Positions 54,329 through 62,993 of a DNA stretch of 64,000 nt are shown here, one piece after another. The stretch comes from Sporanaerobium hydrogeniformans. GTDB lineage: Bacteria; Bacillota; Clostridia; Lachnospirales; Cellulosilyticaceae. A model generated the notes under the pieces. It saw nothing but the letters and a program-made list of their open reading frames with translations. It was not told the DNA's origin and did not search any database. The translations under genes and the position numbers were made by a program. The stretch lies in assembly GCF_002735925.1 (NCBI RefSeq), contig NZ_PEDL01000001.1, positions 124,001 through 188,000 on the forward strand, written 5' to 3'. Numbering within the stretch: position 1 is the stretch's first letter; each line of letters opens with the position of its first letter.

Positions 54329-55174
54329 TTACCACTCCTTTTTGGCAGAAAAACCAATAAATTGTAGGGTTTCTAAAAGAGAACTTTTAGCAATGTTTTC
54401 TGGGGAAACAAAGTAACCTTTATTGCTATCTAGGTCTATGCCTAATGTGTAATAGAAGGATTGCCATATCAAAAGGGAACAGTGCGTTTTTTGAGGTGTT
54501 TGTCCTTGCTCTTTACTGGCTAAAATACCATAAGGTATACCATTGAGATGAGTGAGGGCATAGTTAACAACCTCTTGTTTTTGCTCAGATGTTATATTTA
54601 TAACACGAAGCATTTTGAAAGTAGGATAATAACGCCATCTATTGGCATCATTCTCAGAGCTAATAGTTCCAGGGCTAAAAGCTTCTAAAGTTTTACCTCG
54701 CTTTTCATCAACAACTAATCCACAATGGCCATGGCGCCAGCCTAAAGTATGTGTAGACTTAGTCAAAAAAATATCCCCGTTCTTGTAAGGAGCTATTTCA
54801 AAGTGTGCATAGGCTAAGCCCTTTTCATTAAGTAAATAATCCTCTTTAGTAACTAAGTTAAGAGGGCGATCTGCTAGTTTTACTTTTTTAAAAAAATTTT
54901 CTTGAAACTCGAGAAGTTTTTGTTCAAAAGCAGAGTGTTTTTTGAGTTCATTAACAATAGGAGCAGCTAGACCTGTTTGTTCATAAATAAGTGCGTAATC
55001 AGCTTCATTAAAAGTTTGATTTGATAAAACAGTTAAAAGATCTTGCCTCATTGCATGAGGAACAGTATAGCCACTCTTACGTACCCCAAAAATACAAAGC
55101 ATATAAAGAGATAAAAAAAATAAAAAATAAAAGTAAACCTTATATTTTAAGGAAGGTTGTTTAATACGAAGCAT
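54329..55174 (-). CDS. Membrane-anchored permuted papain-like amidase (YiiX/YycO type)
   Basis: Protein of 281 residues with one N-terminal membrane anchor (about 12-30) and a cysteine-peptidase-like domain (about 125-275). The order of motifs is that of the circularly permuted papain fold: GDIFLTKST, then His in GWRHGHCGLVV, a strand region, and Cys in THCSLLIWQS late in the sequence, followed by YFVSPENIA. This matches the YiiX/YycO group, which hydrolyses amides in wall peptides or lipids. TGAAAGGATG lies before the ATG at 55174. It is the first gene of a two-gene unit with the unknown anchored protein. Confidence 0.78.
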   Translation of the reverse strand: MLRIKQPSLKYKVYFYFLFFLSLYMLCIFGVRKSGYTVPHAMRQDLLTVLSNQTFNEADYALIYEQTGLAAPIVNELKKHSAFEQKLLEFQENFFKKVKLADRPLNLVTKEDYLLNEKGLAYAHFEIAPYKNGDIFLTKSTHTLGWRHGHCGLVVDEKRGKTLEAFSPGTISSENDANRWRYYPTFKMLRVINITSEQKQEVVNYALTHLNGIPYGILASKEQGQTPQKTHCSLLIWQSFYYTLGIDLDSNKGYFVSPENIAKSSLLETLQFIGFSAKKEW

Positions 55175-55286
55175 TAAGTCATCCTTTCAAGGGCGAGTAT
55201 GTAATTTGAGGGGGGCTTTAAAGGAAATTAAGCCAAATAAGATGCTAAAGAAATAGAGAAGAAAACGTGCTTTTAAGATAGGCTTT

Positions 55287-55295
55287 TGCTATAAT
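55287..55295 (+). promoter_or_regulatory. Extended -10 promoter of the YaiI/YqxD gene
   Basis: TGCTATAAT (TATAAT at 55290-55295), about 38 bp before the start; no clear -35. Confidence 0.55.
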
Positions 55296-55332
55296 TTTTA
55301 TAATAATATGACGAGAGAGGTGGGAGAAGAGC

Positions 55333-55785
55333 ATGAAGATTCTCATTGATGCAGATGGTTGCCCAGTTGTGGAATTAACGCTACAAATGGCAAGACAATT
55401 TAATATAGAAGTGTGTATTTTGTGTGATACGTCACATCGCATTGAACGTCAAGGAGTAGAAACCATTGTTGTTTCTAAGGGGGCAGATGCTGTGGACTTT
55501 GTACTCATTAATAAGGTGCAAGCAGGTGATATTGTAGTTACGCAAGACTATGGTTTAGCTGCCATGGTTCTTTCAAAAAAAGGGCATCCTATTCACCAAA
55601 ATGGCATGCTTTATACGGAGGACAATATTGATCAGCTTTTGTGGACGAGACATCTGGCTAAAGAGGCAAGACGTCAAGGCGGACATTTAAAAGGACCTAA
55701 AAAGAGGCAACATGAAAACAATGAGGCTTTTAAGCAAAATCTTTATCAATTGATTGAGGAGTTGCTTGAAACTAATGCTTTATAA
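55333..55785 (+). CDS. YaiI/YqxD family protein (DUF188)
   Basis: Protein of 150 residues of the UPF0178/DUF188 family. It opens ILIDADGCPVV, has SKGADAVDFVLINKV and DIVVTQDYGLAAMVL, and ends with a Lys/Arg-rich segment, all family hallmarks. The fold resembles PIN-like nucleases with conserved Asp residues, but no activity is established. GAGAGGTGGGAG precedes the ATG at 55333. It stands alone between the divergent papain-like unit and the convergent chemoreceptor gene. Confidence 0.93.
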   Translation: MKILIDADGCPVVELTLQMARQFNIEVCILCDTSHRIERQGVETIVVSKGADAVDFVLINKVQAGDIVVTQDYGLAAMVLSKKGHPIHQNGMLYTEDNIDQLLWTRHLAKEARRQGGHLKGPKKRQHENNEAFKQNLYQLIEELLETNAL

Positions 55786-55840
55786 AGTATGCTCTTATTC
55801 TAAAAAATATAAACCAGTTTTATAAATTTTTGAGCACATA

Positions 55841-55874
55841 AAAAGGGTGTCACATCATCGGTGACACCTTTTTT
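55841..55874. terminator. Bidirectional terminator before the chemoreceptor gene
   Basis: 13-bp stem with one G-T pair (55841-55853, 55861-55873), 7-nt loop, T6; serves two converging genes. Confidence 0.83.
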
Positions 55875-55881
55875 AATAAAA

Positions 55882-57963
55882 TTATTTTAATTTGAAGGTT
55901 TGAATAGATTCGTTAAGTGAAGTCATGCTTGTTGTTAAATTATGAGAAAGGGCGAGAAGCTGTTCAATCACATGCTTTTGTTCTTCACTTAAGGCGCTTA
56001 CTTCTTCAGTAGAAGCAGCAGATTCTTGAGTGATAGAAGCGATGTTAGCAATTTTAAGTAAGGTTGCTTCCTTGAGTTGTTCCATATCTTCAAGTTGGTT
56101 GTTAATTTCATTTAGCTCTGTTTCCATTACTTTAAGGGTATCAATAATACTTGTAAAACTACTAGACACTTCTTCTACTGCTACGACTTGGTCAGAGAAA
56201 ATAGTATTCGAACGATCAATGAGTTTTGTTGTACTGGTATTTTTTTGACCGATTTCATTAAGTGTTTGACGCACTTTAACAGTAGACTCCTTAGACTGTT
56301 CAGAGAGGTTACGGACTTGTTGAGCAACTACAGCAAAACCACGTCCAGCATCTCCAGCACGTGCTGCCTCAATACTAGCATTAAGAGCAAGCAAATTAGT
56401 CTGTTCACTAATACCATCTACTAATTGCATCATACTTTCAATCCCTTTATTGAGTTGGCTAAGCTCCATAATGCTTGTACCAATGGAACTGGCAATTTGA
56501 GTAGAAGAGGTTGTAGAGGTATTAAGTGCGGACATACTTTGTGTAGCTTTTTGAATAAGAACTTTGGCACCTTGATTCTTTTCATAGATTTGATGACTTT
56601 TTTCTAAGAGACGTTGAATGCTTAGGGCTAGATTAGACATAGCGAGGGAACCAAGATGAGCGTCCTCTGCTTGAACAGCTGTACCTTTAGCAATATCTTC
56701 CACAGAAGTAGCCAGTTGACTAAAGGTATCTACAGAATGCCTTGTAGAATTAGTAAGCAATTGACTATTTTCTAGTGTTTGTGCAATAACTACTTGTGTC
56801 TGTTCTAATAAGGTGCGGATATTGGTTATCATATAATTAAAACTATTACAAAGTTGAGTCACTTCATTATTACCTTTAGGTAACATATGTACAGTTAAAT
56901 CGCCTTCCTCAGCTTTTTTCATAAGCTGCATAAGATTAATAATAGGTTTGGAAAAGCTATTGGCTACTTGAGAACCTACTAAAATAGCTAAAAGACCCAA
57001 TACTAAAACTAAAAACCAAATAAGGCGACTTGCTAAATTTAATCTTTGAGTTAAGGAGACAACAGGTACTTCCGAAACTAGTTTCCAAGAGTTATCTAAG
57101 GTAGTAAAGGTAGTTAAAAGATTATCTTGCTCAATAGAAGTTAATTCAGCTGTAGTTGAAATAGTTGACCAAAGATCATCAGGAAATGCAGTTGTTTCAG
57201 GATTACTATTATAAATTAGATTTTTTTCTGTATCTAACAAAGTGAGGTTGGCATTATCTAAAAGTTCAATACTATCTAATATAGAAGTAATAATAGACTG
57301 ATTAATTTCAGCTACAAAAGTACAAGTATTACCCGTTGTACTACCTGCATATTGAATATCTCGAATAAGGAATAAAGCCTTTTCATTTGTACCTAATCCC
57401 TTTTTCCAAGTACAACGATTGCCAACTTGGAGCTCTCTAGCAAGAGCTAGATCTTCTGTGGTTAGAGAAGGTATTTTGCCCAGCATCTTGTTATCACTAC
57501 AAATAATTGCCACATTGCTTATGGTATTATCAAGACTTTGTAAATAAATCATTTGTTTCTGAATGTTAGAGACTGCTTTGACCATAGTCAAAGTATCCGT
57601 AGAAAAATATTGTGCTAGAAGGTTACTTTGTAAAAGGTCGACTACAATAAATTGCGTAAGGTTCTTTTCAACTTGTGAGGTAAAGGAGGTAATGTTAAGA
57701 GACGCTTGGTGAAGCATTTGTTCTGTTAAATGTTGACTGGTTTCTCTTAAGGTACTTTTTGCAATAGAGGAAGAAAGTGTATTAATGATGAGAAGTGGGA
57801 CAATAGCAAAAAGTATACAAATGGTAATAAGTTGCCGTTTAATAGGAACAAATCTCTTCTTAGTCTTAGTAATTGGCTGTTGAGACTGGACTTTTTTCTT
57901 TTTTAAAAACGGAAGACTAGGAGAAAATTTGAGTAATTTTTTGGGTTTTTTTATAGAAAGCAT
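55882..57963 (-). CDS. Methyl-accepting chemotaxis protein
   Basis: Transmembrane chemoreceptor of 693 residues. After a basic N-terminus come a first helix (about 47-69), an outside dCache-like sensor (about 70-305), a second helix (about 310-335), a HAMP domain (about 335-390) and the signalling domain (about 430-693). The hairpin tip reads [20 protein letters not shown] followed by [18 protein letters not shown]. The Gln-Gln where Asp/Gly-Glu is usual is odd. AAAGGGGGG precedes the ATG at 57963. The ligand is unknown and no other chemotaxis genes are nearby. Confidence 0.93.
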   Translation of the reverse strand: MLSIKKPKKLLKFSPSLPFLKKKKVQSQQPITKTKKRFVPIKRQLITICILFAIVPLLIINTLSSSIAKSTLRETSQHLTEQMLHQASLNITSFTSQVEKNLTQFIVVDLLQSNLLAQYFSTDTLTMVKAVSNIQKQMIYLQSLDNTISNVAIICSDNKMLGKIPSLTTEDLALARELQVGNRCTWKKGLGTNEKALFLIRDIQYAGSTTGNTCTFVAEINQSIITSILDSIELLDNANLTLLDTEKNLIYNSNPETTAFPDDLWSTISTTAELTSIEQDNLLTTFTTLDNSWKLVSEVPVVSLTQRLNLASRLIWFLVLVLGLLAILVGSQVANSFSKPIINLMQLMKKAEEGDLTVHMLPKGNNEVTQLCNSFNYMITNIRTLLEQTQVVIAQTLENSQLLTNSTRHSVDTFSQLATSVEDIAKGTAVQAEDAHLGSLAMSNLALSIQRLLEKSHQIYEKNQGAKVLIQKATQSMSALNTSTTSSTQIASSIGTSIMELSQLNKGIESMMQLVDGISEQTNLLALNASIEAARAGDAGRGFAVVAQQVRNLSEQSKESTVKVRQTLNEIGQKNTSTTKLIDRSNTIFSDQVVAVEEVSSSFTSIIDTLKVMETELNEINNQLEDMEQLKEATLLKIANIASITQESAASTEEVSALSEEQKHVIEQLLALSHNLTTSMTSLNESIQTFKLK

Positions 57964-58263
57964 GCATAAGCCCCCCTTTATGATTTTAATTCATTTTACC
58001 ATGTAATCATTTATATAAAAATGGGAAAAATTAAAAAAATAAATAAATATATTTGGGTACATTGCTAAAAAAAAATAAAAAAACATGAAAATGCTTGACA
58101 AATAATAAATTATACATTTTTTTCTATTTTTTTCAAATAAAATGACTTATGGTAAAGCAGAGAGAATGCAAAGAGAAAGGGAAGACCTAGACGTTAAGAA
58201 AGAAATCAGTTAAAATAAGAGTAATAGGGAGTTAACTAATTTGAAGAGAGTAAAGGAAAAAGA
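57964..58263. other. AT-rich divergent intergenic region
   Basis: This 300-bp gap separates the chemoreceptor from an orphan gene. It is very AT-rich with A and T tracts. TTGACA at 58095-58100 has no -10 at normal spacing. A minus-strand TGGTAAAAT near 58000 could serve the chemoreceptor. No sigma-D-type motif was found. Confidence 0.4.
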
Positions 58264-58905
58264 ATGAGTGAAAATAAATTAACTAAAGAAAATGATAAAG
58301 ACTTTCGCGATTTAGGCGCAGAAGCTATTTGGAAGGAGGTTTATGGTCAGCCATTAACGACCAAGAAAAACCTTCTTGAGTATATGGAAATCTTAAGACA
58401 ATTTTCTAAGCAGGCTCTAGATGAAAATCAGTTACAGGAAAGTTATATTTTTATTGAGGAACATATTCAAAAAATGAGTAAGCAGGTAAAAGCTAATACC
58501 TTAGTTTTTCTAAAAAAAGAGCTTGAAGCAAAGCTTGGTAAATTTAAAAAGGAAAAAAAGAAAACCGAGGATTATTTCTTAGAGTTTTTTAGTCAAACCT
58601 ATCCTCAGAATAAACGTACACGAGAGTATACTTTTGTTTTAGCAGATAAGAACCGCATAAGTGATACTCAGGTATTAGAAACACTTAAAAGGGTGAATAC
58701 CTTTTGCTTAAAGGGTAAGTTAACAAAAGAACAAAAAGAAGATATTTTTCCAATGATTGAGAGGATGGTAGATACACAAAGTCTCGGTTTCATTAATCAA
58801 CTAAAAAGTATGGAGGGGCTTCGTAAAGCTTTTGGTTTTCGGATTGTAGAAGATCACGAGATGTTTCATATCAAAAAGACAAATAAAAAAAGAGCTACCT
58901 CATAA
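58264..58905 (+). CDS. Unknown protein, helical and basic
   Basis: Protein of 213 residues that I do not recognise. It is rich in Lys and Glu, has no signal peptide or membrane segment, and is predicted mostly helical, with a very charged stretch around 80-105 (KKELEAKLGKFKKEKKKTED) and a C-terminal basic tail. It is probably cytoplasmic and may bind nucleic acid or another protein, but no motif supports this. AAAGGAAAAAG is a modest ribosome site. Its stop codon lies in the loop of the following terminator. Confidence 0.65.
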   Translation: MSENKLTKENDKDFRDLGAEAIWKEVYGQPLTTKKNLLEYMEILRQFSKQALDENQLQESYIFIEEHIQKMSKQVKANTLVFLKKELEAKLGKFKKEKKKTEDYFLEFFSQTYPQNKRTREYTFVLADKNRISDTQVLETLKRVNTFCLKGKLTKEQKEDIFPMIERMVDTQSLGFINQLKSMEGLRKAFGFRIVEDHEMFHIKKTNKKRATS

Positions 58906-58923
58906 AAAAAGAGGTAGCTTTTT
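58893..58923. terminator. Bidirectional terminator between the orphan gene and aroC
   Basis: 9-bp stem AGCTACCTC/GAGGTAGCT (58893-58901, 58911-58919), 9-nt loop, T run on the right and A run on the left. Confidence 0.8.
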
Positions 58924-58960
58924 AAAATAGTAAGGTGAAAATTTGCTACGAGTTAAAAAT

Positions 58961-60058
58961 TTATTTATAAAGTTTTTTTACAGTTTCTAGGTTAGAACCT
59001 AGATGACTAAGAAGTAAGTCAGCTAGAGTTAAGGCTACCATAGATTCTACCACAACAACAGCCCGTGGAACGATAACAGGATCATGACGACCTTTGATTT
59101 CTAAAACTGTATTTTGGAGTGAAGCAGTAATGGTTTTTTGCTTTTGACTAATAGAAGGTGTAGGTTTAAAATGTGCACGGATACAGATAGAACTACCATC
59201 AGAAATACCACCTAATATACCACCCGAATGATTGGTTTTTTTATGGACAGTGCCTTCTTCAGCGTAGAAAGCATCATTATACTGAGAACCTAATAAAGTA
59301 GAAGCCTGAGTGCCAACACCTACTTCAAAAGCTTTTACTCCACCAATACCCATAATAGCATAAGCTAAAAGTGCATCAAGCTTATCAAAAACAGGTTCAC
59401 CAAGGCCTGGCTTCAAACCGTGCACGATACATTCAACAGTTCCACCTACAGAATCCTGTTGGCTTTTTACTTTAGCAATATAAGCTAGGGCTTCTTCTGC
59501 TTTTTGCATATGGGGCATATTTACTGGATTTAATAGAATTTGAGAAAGATCTATTTCATCAGCAGGAACCATCACAGGACCAATGGAACGAGTATAAGCA
59601 GTTATTTGAATACCCAGTTCTTTTAGAAAGGCTATGGCTATAGCACCACCAGCTACTCGAGCAGCTGTCTCTCTGCCAGAAGAACGACCACCACCTCTAT
59701 AATCACGAAAGCCATATTTTTGATCAAAGGTATAATCTGCATGGGAAGGGCGATAAACCTCTTTAATCGTGGAATAATCATGAGATTTTTGGTCCATATT
59801 TCTAATAAGAAGGGCAATAGGTGCTCCTGTTGTTTTTCCTTCAAAAATACCAGATAGGATTTCAACCTGATCCGTTTCAAGACGGGCTGTAGCAACCTGT
59901 GGATTTCCAGGCTTTCTGCGATTTATATTCTTCATAATATCTTCTAATGAAAGGGATATATTAGAAGGACAGCCGTCTATAATAGCACCTAATGCAGGAC
60001 CGTGAGATTCTCCAAATGTAGACAAACGAAAATTTTTACCAAACAATGAGCCAGACAT
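58961..60058 (-). CDS. aroC: Chorismate synthase
   Basis: Last enzyme of the shikimate pathway, making chorismate with a reduced flavin. The 365-residue protein has the family signatures STFGESHGPALGAIIDG (about 12-28), YRGGGRSSGRETAARVAGGA (about 115-135) and GGILGGISDGSSI. I chose the ATG at 60058, preceded by AAAGGAG; an in-frame ATG at 60088 adds ten residues. It is a single-gene unit with its own promoter, divergent from tgt. Confidence 0.97.
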   Translation of the reverse strand: MSGSLFGKNFRLSTFGESHGPALGAIIDGCPSNISLSLEDIMKNINRRKPGNPQVATARLETDQVEILSGIFEGKTTGAPIALLIRNMDQKSHDYSTIKEVYRPSHADYTFDQKYGFRDYRGGGRSSGRETAARVAGGAIAIAFLKELGIQITAYTRSIGPVMVPADEIDLSQILLNPVNMPHMQKAEEALAYIAKVKSQQDSVGGTVECIVHGLKPGLGEPVFDKLDALLAYAIMGIGGVKAFEVGVGTQASTLLGSQYNDAFYAEEGTVHKKTNHSGGILGGISDGSSICIRAHFKPTPSISQKQKTITASLQNTVLEIKGRHDPVIVPRAVVVVESMVALTLADLLLSHLGSNLETVKKLYK

Positions 60059-60097
60059 AAGTGACACTCCTTTTGTGTGAATTGACAAATAAACTTA

Positions 60098-60126
60098 ATT
60101 TTATCAGACAACCCTACACTCTTCAA
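60098..60126 (-). promoter_or_regulatory. Sigma-A promoter of aroC
   Basis: On the minus strand TTGAAG (60121-60126), 17-bp spacer, TAAAAT (60098-60103). Confidence 0.68.
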
Positions 60127-60177
60127 TATGCTTTGATTAATAATGTACAAAATTGCTTAAAATAATCGTATGGATTA

Positions 60178-60206
60178 TTGAAAAACAGTAGGTTTTCTTG
60201 TAAACT
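60178..60206 (+). promoter_or_regulatory. Sigma-A promoter of tgt-yajC
   Basis: TTGAAA (60178-60183), 17-bp spacer, TAAACT (60201-60206), 33 bp before tgt. Confidence 0.65.
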
Positions 60207-60236
60207 GTATGAGAGTATGAAAAAGATTGGAGATAA

Positions 60237-61367
<1,131 letters not shown>

Positions 61368-61384
61368 AAATGGAGGAATGAAAA

Positions 61385-61795
61385 ATGGCTAGTACAGTAT
61401 TAGGTTTTGCAGCACCAGGAGGGGCAGGGTTAATGATTACAATAGGCTACATGGCAGTATTCTTTGGGATTATGTGGTTTTTAGTTATCCGCCCACAAAA
61501 GAAAAGAGAAAAAGAAGTAGCACAAATGCAACAGTCTATTAAAATTGGGGATCAAGTATTATTACAAGATGGAATTTATGGTAAAGTTGTAGACATTATC
61601 AATGATTTATTTATCATTGAATTAGGTCTTAACAAAAGTGTACGTATTCCAGTTAAGAAAGTAGCTGTAGCAGGTGTACAAGCTCCTAACTTGACAATTG
61701 GTAAAAAAGCTGAAGAAGAAGATCCAAATGTAGAATACGAATATGTAGAAGTAGAAGTGGAAGTTGACGAAAATGGAAATGAAATTGTAAGATAA
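61385..61795 (+). CDS. yajC: Preprotein translocase subunit YajC
   Basis: Small membrane partner of SecDF in protein export. The 136-residue protein has one helix (about 18-36, MAVFFGIMWFLVI), the RPQKKREKE motif just after it, and the typical beta-rich domain (IKIGDQVLLQDGIYGKVVDI). The final 25 residues form a very acidic tail (EEEDPNVEYEYVEVEVEVDE), longer than usual. GGAGG precedes the ATG. It lies 17 bp after tgt, but secD and secF do not follow, unlike the common order. Confidence 0.95.
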   Translation: MASTVLGFAAPGGAGLMITIGYMAVFFGIMWFLVIRPQKKREKEVAQMQQSIKIGDQVLLQDGIYGKVVDIINDLFIIELGLNKSVRIPVKKVAVAGVQAPNLTIGKKAEEEDPNVEYEYVEVEVEVDENGNEIVR

Positions 61796-61824
61796 TCTCT
61801 TTAATTTAAAGTTTATCTGAAATG

Positions 61825-61892
61825 AGAGCTCTGTAATTTTCTTGTAAGGTAAGGTTTAAGTCCTATCTAACAAGGAATTAGAGGGCTTTTTA
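61825..61892 (+). terminator. Terminator after yajC
   Basis: Imperfect long hairpin: AGCTCT, TAATT and CTTGT on the left pair with ACAAG, AATTA and AGAGGGCT on the right, then T5. Confidence 0.65.
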
Positions 61893-62085
61893 TTTACTAG
61901 AAATCAGCTTAGAAAAAGACAACTACAAGAAAGGATAAAAAAGTTTACATAAAATATTAACTCGTCATTCATACTTTATTAAAAAATAGAGTGTATAGTT
62001 ATATTAAGCAAGAGATGCAAGTCTTTTGCTTATAAAATCTCCCCATAATATATCTATTTTCCTGTTTTAAAATATGAACGGAACG

Positions 62086-62121
62086 AGAAGAAGCTAATCC
62101 CCAATAGCTTCTTCTTTTTTT
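62086..62121 (+). terminator. Second terminator downstream of yajC
   Basis: Perfect 10-bp stem GAAGAAGCTA/TAGCTTCTTC (62087-62096, 62105-62114), 8-nt loop, T7. No gene lies between this and the previous terminator. Confidence 0.85.
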
Positions 62122-62202
62122 GTAAAGGTGCTAAAGCAGATGGTATTGATCCGTACGTATTATAGGAGGCTGCGGATGACAGTATTTATTTAAAATTGTA
62201 CA

Positions 62203-62231
62203 TTGACCTCTACGTAGATAGCGATTAAAAT
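62203..62231 (+). promoter_or_regulatory. Sigma-A promoter of the YczE-like gene
   Basis: TTGACC (62203-62208), 17-bp spacer, TAAAAT (62226-62231), 54 bp before the start. Confidence 0.75.
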
Positions 62232-62285
62232 TGGAATAGAGGGAACAGGAGTAATTAATATAGATTAATGGGTTGGAGAATAAAA

Positions 62286-62915
62286 ATGCATTTTAATACA
62301 TTTAAAAAGATGACTCCTATGGAGTGGATTAAAAACTTAGTTTTATATACAATAGGTGTAGGATTTATGCCACTTGGTGTAGTGCTTACAATTAATGCAC
62401 ATCTAGGAGCAGGTGGATATGATGCACTTAACTTTGCATTGGCAGATAAACTACATATTAATACGTCTCTAGCTATTTATAGTACGGCACTATTGGTACT
62501 TCTTTTATCAGCTTTTATAAGACGTAGTTATCCAAGAATAGAAACCTTTCTTTCTTCTTTCTTTCTTGGTTTTTTTACAGACTTTTGGAAAGGTATGCTT
62601 TTAAATTTAGAAGGGACTTCTATAAGAAGTTCCTTTCTCCTAATGCTTGCAGGAATGCTAGTTATTGCCTTTGCAGTTGCTTGTTATATTATATCTGTTT
62701 TTCCAACGAATCCAACAGATGATTTGGTGGTAGCATTAAATGAAAAAGGTATAAGTCTTGGCATGGCTAAGATGGGATTAGATGTAATTTGTGTAATCAT
62801 TGCTTTTTTATTAGGTGGGGAAATAGGAGTAGGAACACTTATTTGTACCTTGGGTTTAGGGCCTATTATTGATGTGTTTCATAAGTTGGTCAATAGGATT
62901 GTTTGTACTATTTAA
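62286..62915 (+). CDS. YczE/YyaS-family membrane protein
   Basis: Integral-membrane protein of 209 residues with about five hydrophobic helices. The start region (VGFMPLGVVLTINAHLGAGGYDALN) is characteristic of the YczE/YyaS family, whose role is not known. I chose the ATG at 62286, preceded by TTGGAG; an ATG at 62268 is further from any ribosome site. It has its own promoter and ends in a strong bidirectional terminator shared with lysA. Confidence 0.85.
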   Translation: MHFNTFKKMTPMEWIKNLVLYTIGVGFMPLGVVLTINAHLGAGGYDALNFALADKLHINTSLAIYSTALLVLLLSAFIRRSYPRIETFLSSFFLGFFTDFWKGMLLNLEGTSIRSSFLLMLAGMLVIAFAVACYIISVFPTNPTDDLVVALNEKGISLGMAKMGLDVICVIIAFLLGGEIGVGTLICTLGLGPIIDVFHKLVNRIVCTI

Positions 62916-62936
62916 AGGAAAAGAATAAATAAAAAG

Positions 62937-62993
62937 AGCTGTTGCAGTAAGAAGATTTTTTGAAAAATCTTCTTACTACAACAGCTTTTTTTT
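62937..62993. terminator. Bidirectional terminator between the YczE-like gene and lysA
   Basis: 24-bp arms with one mismatch (62937-62960, 62963-62986), 2-nt loop, T7. It reaches the stop codon of lysA. Confidence 0.88.

Larger units (their letters stand above)
61796..62285 (+). other. Noncoding interval after yajC with tandem terminators
   Basis: 490 bp without a convincing gene. It holds a terminator at 61825-61892, a stretch with a 10-bp hairpin (62006-62015 with 62022-62031, one G-T pair), a second terminator at 62086-62121, a small open frame at 62140-62193, and a promoter at 62203-62231. The segment between the terminators might be a small RNA. Confidence 0.5.

Noticed and set aside
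58095-58120. Promoter from TTGACA at 58095
   Set aside because: No -10 element lies 16-18 bp downstream.
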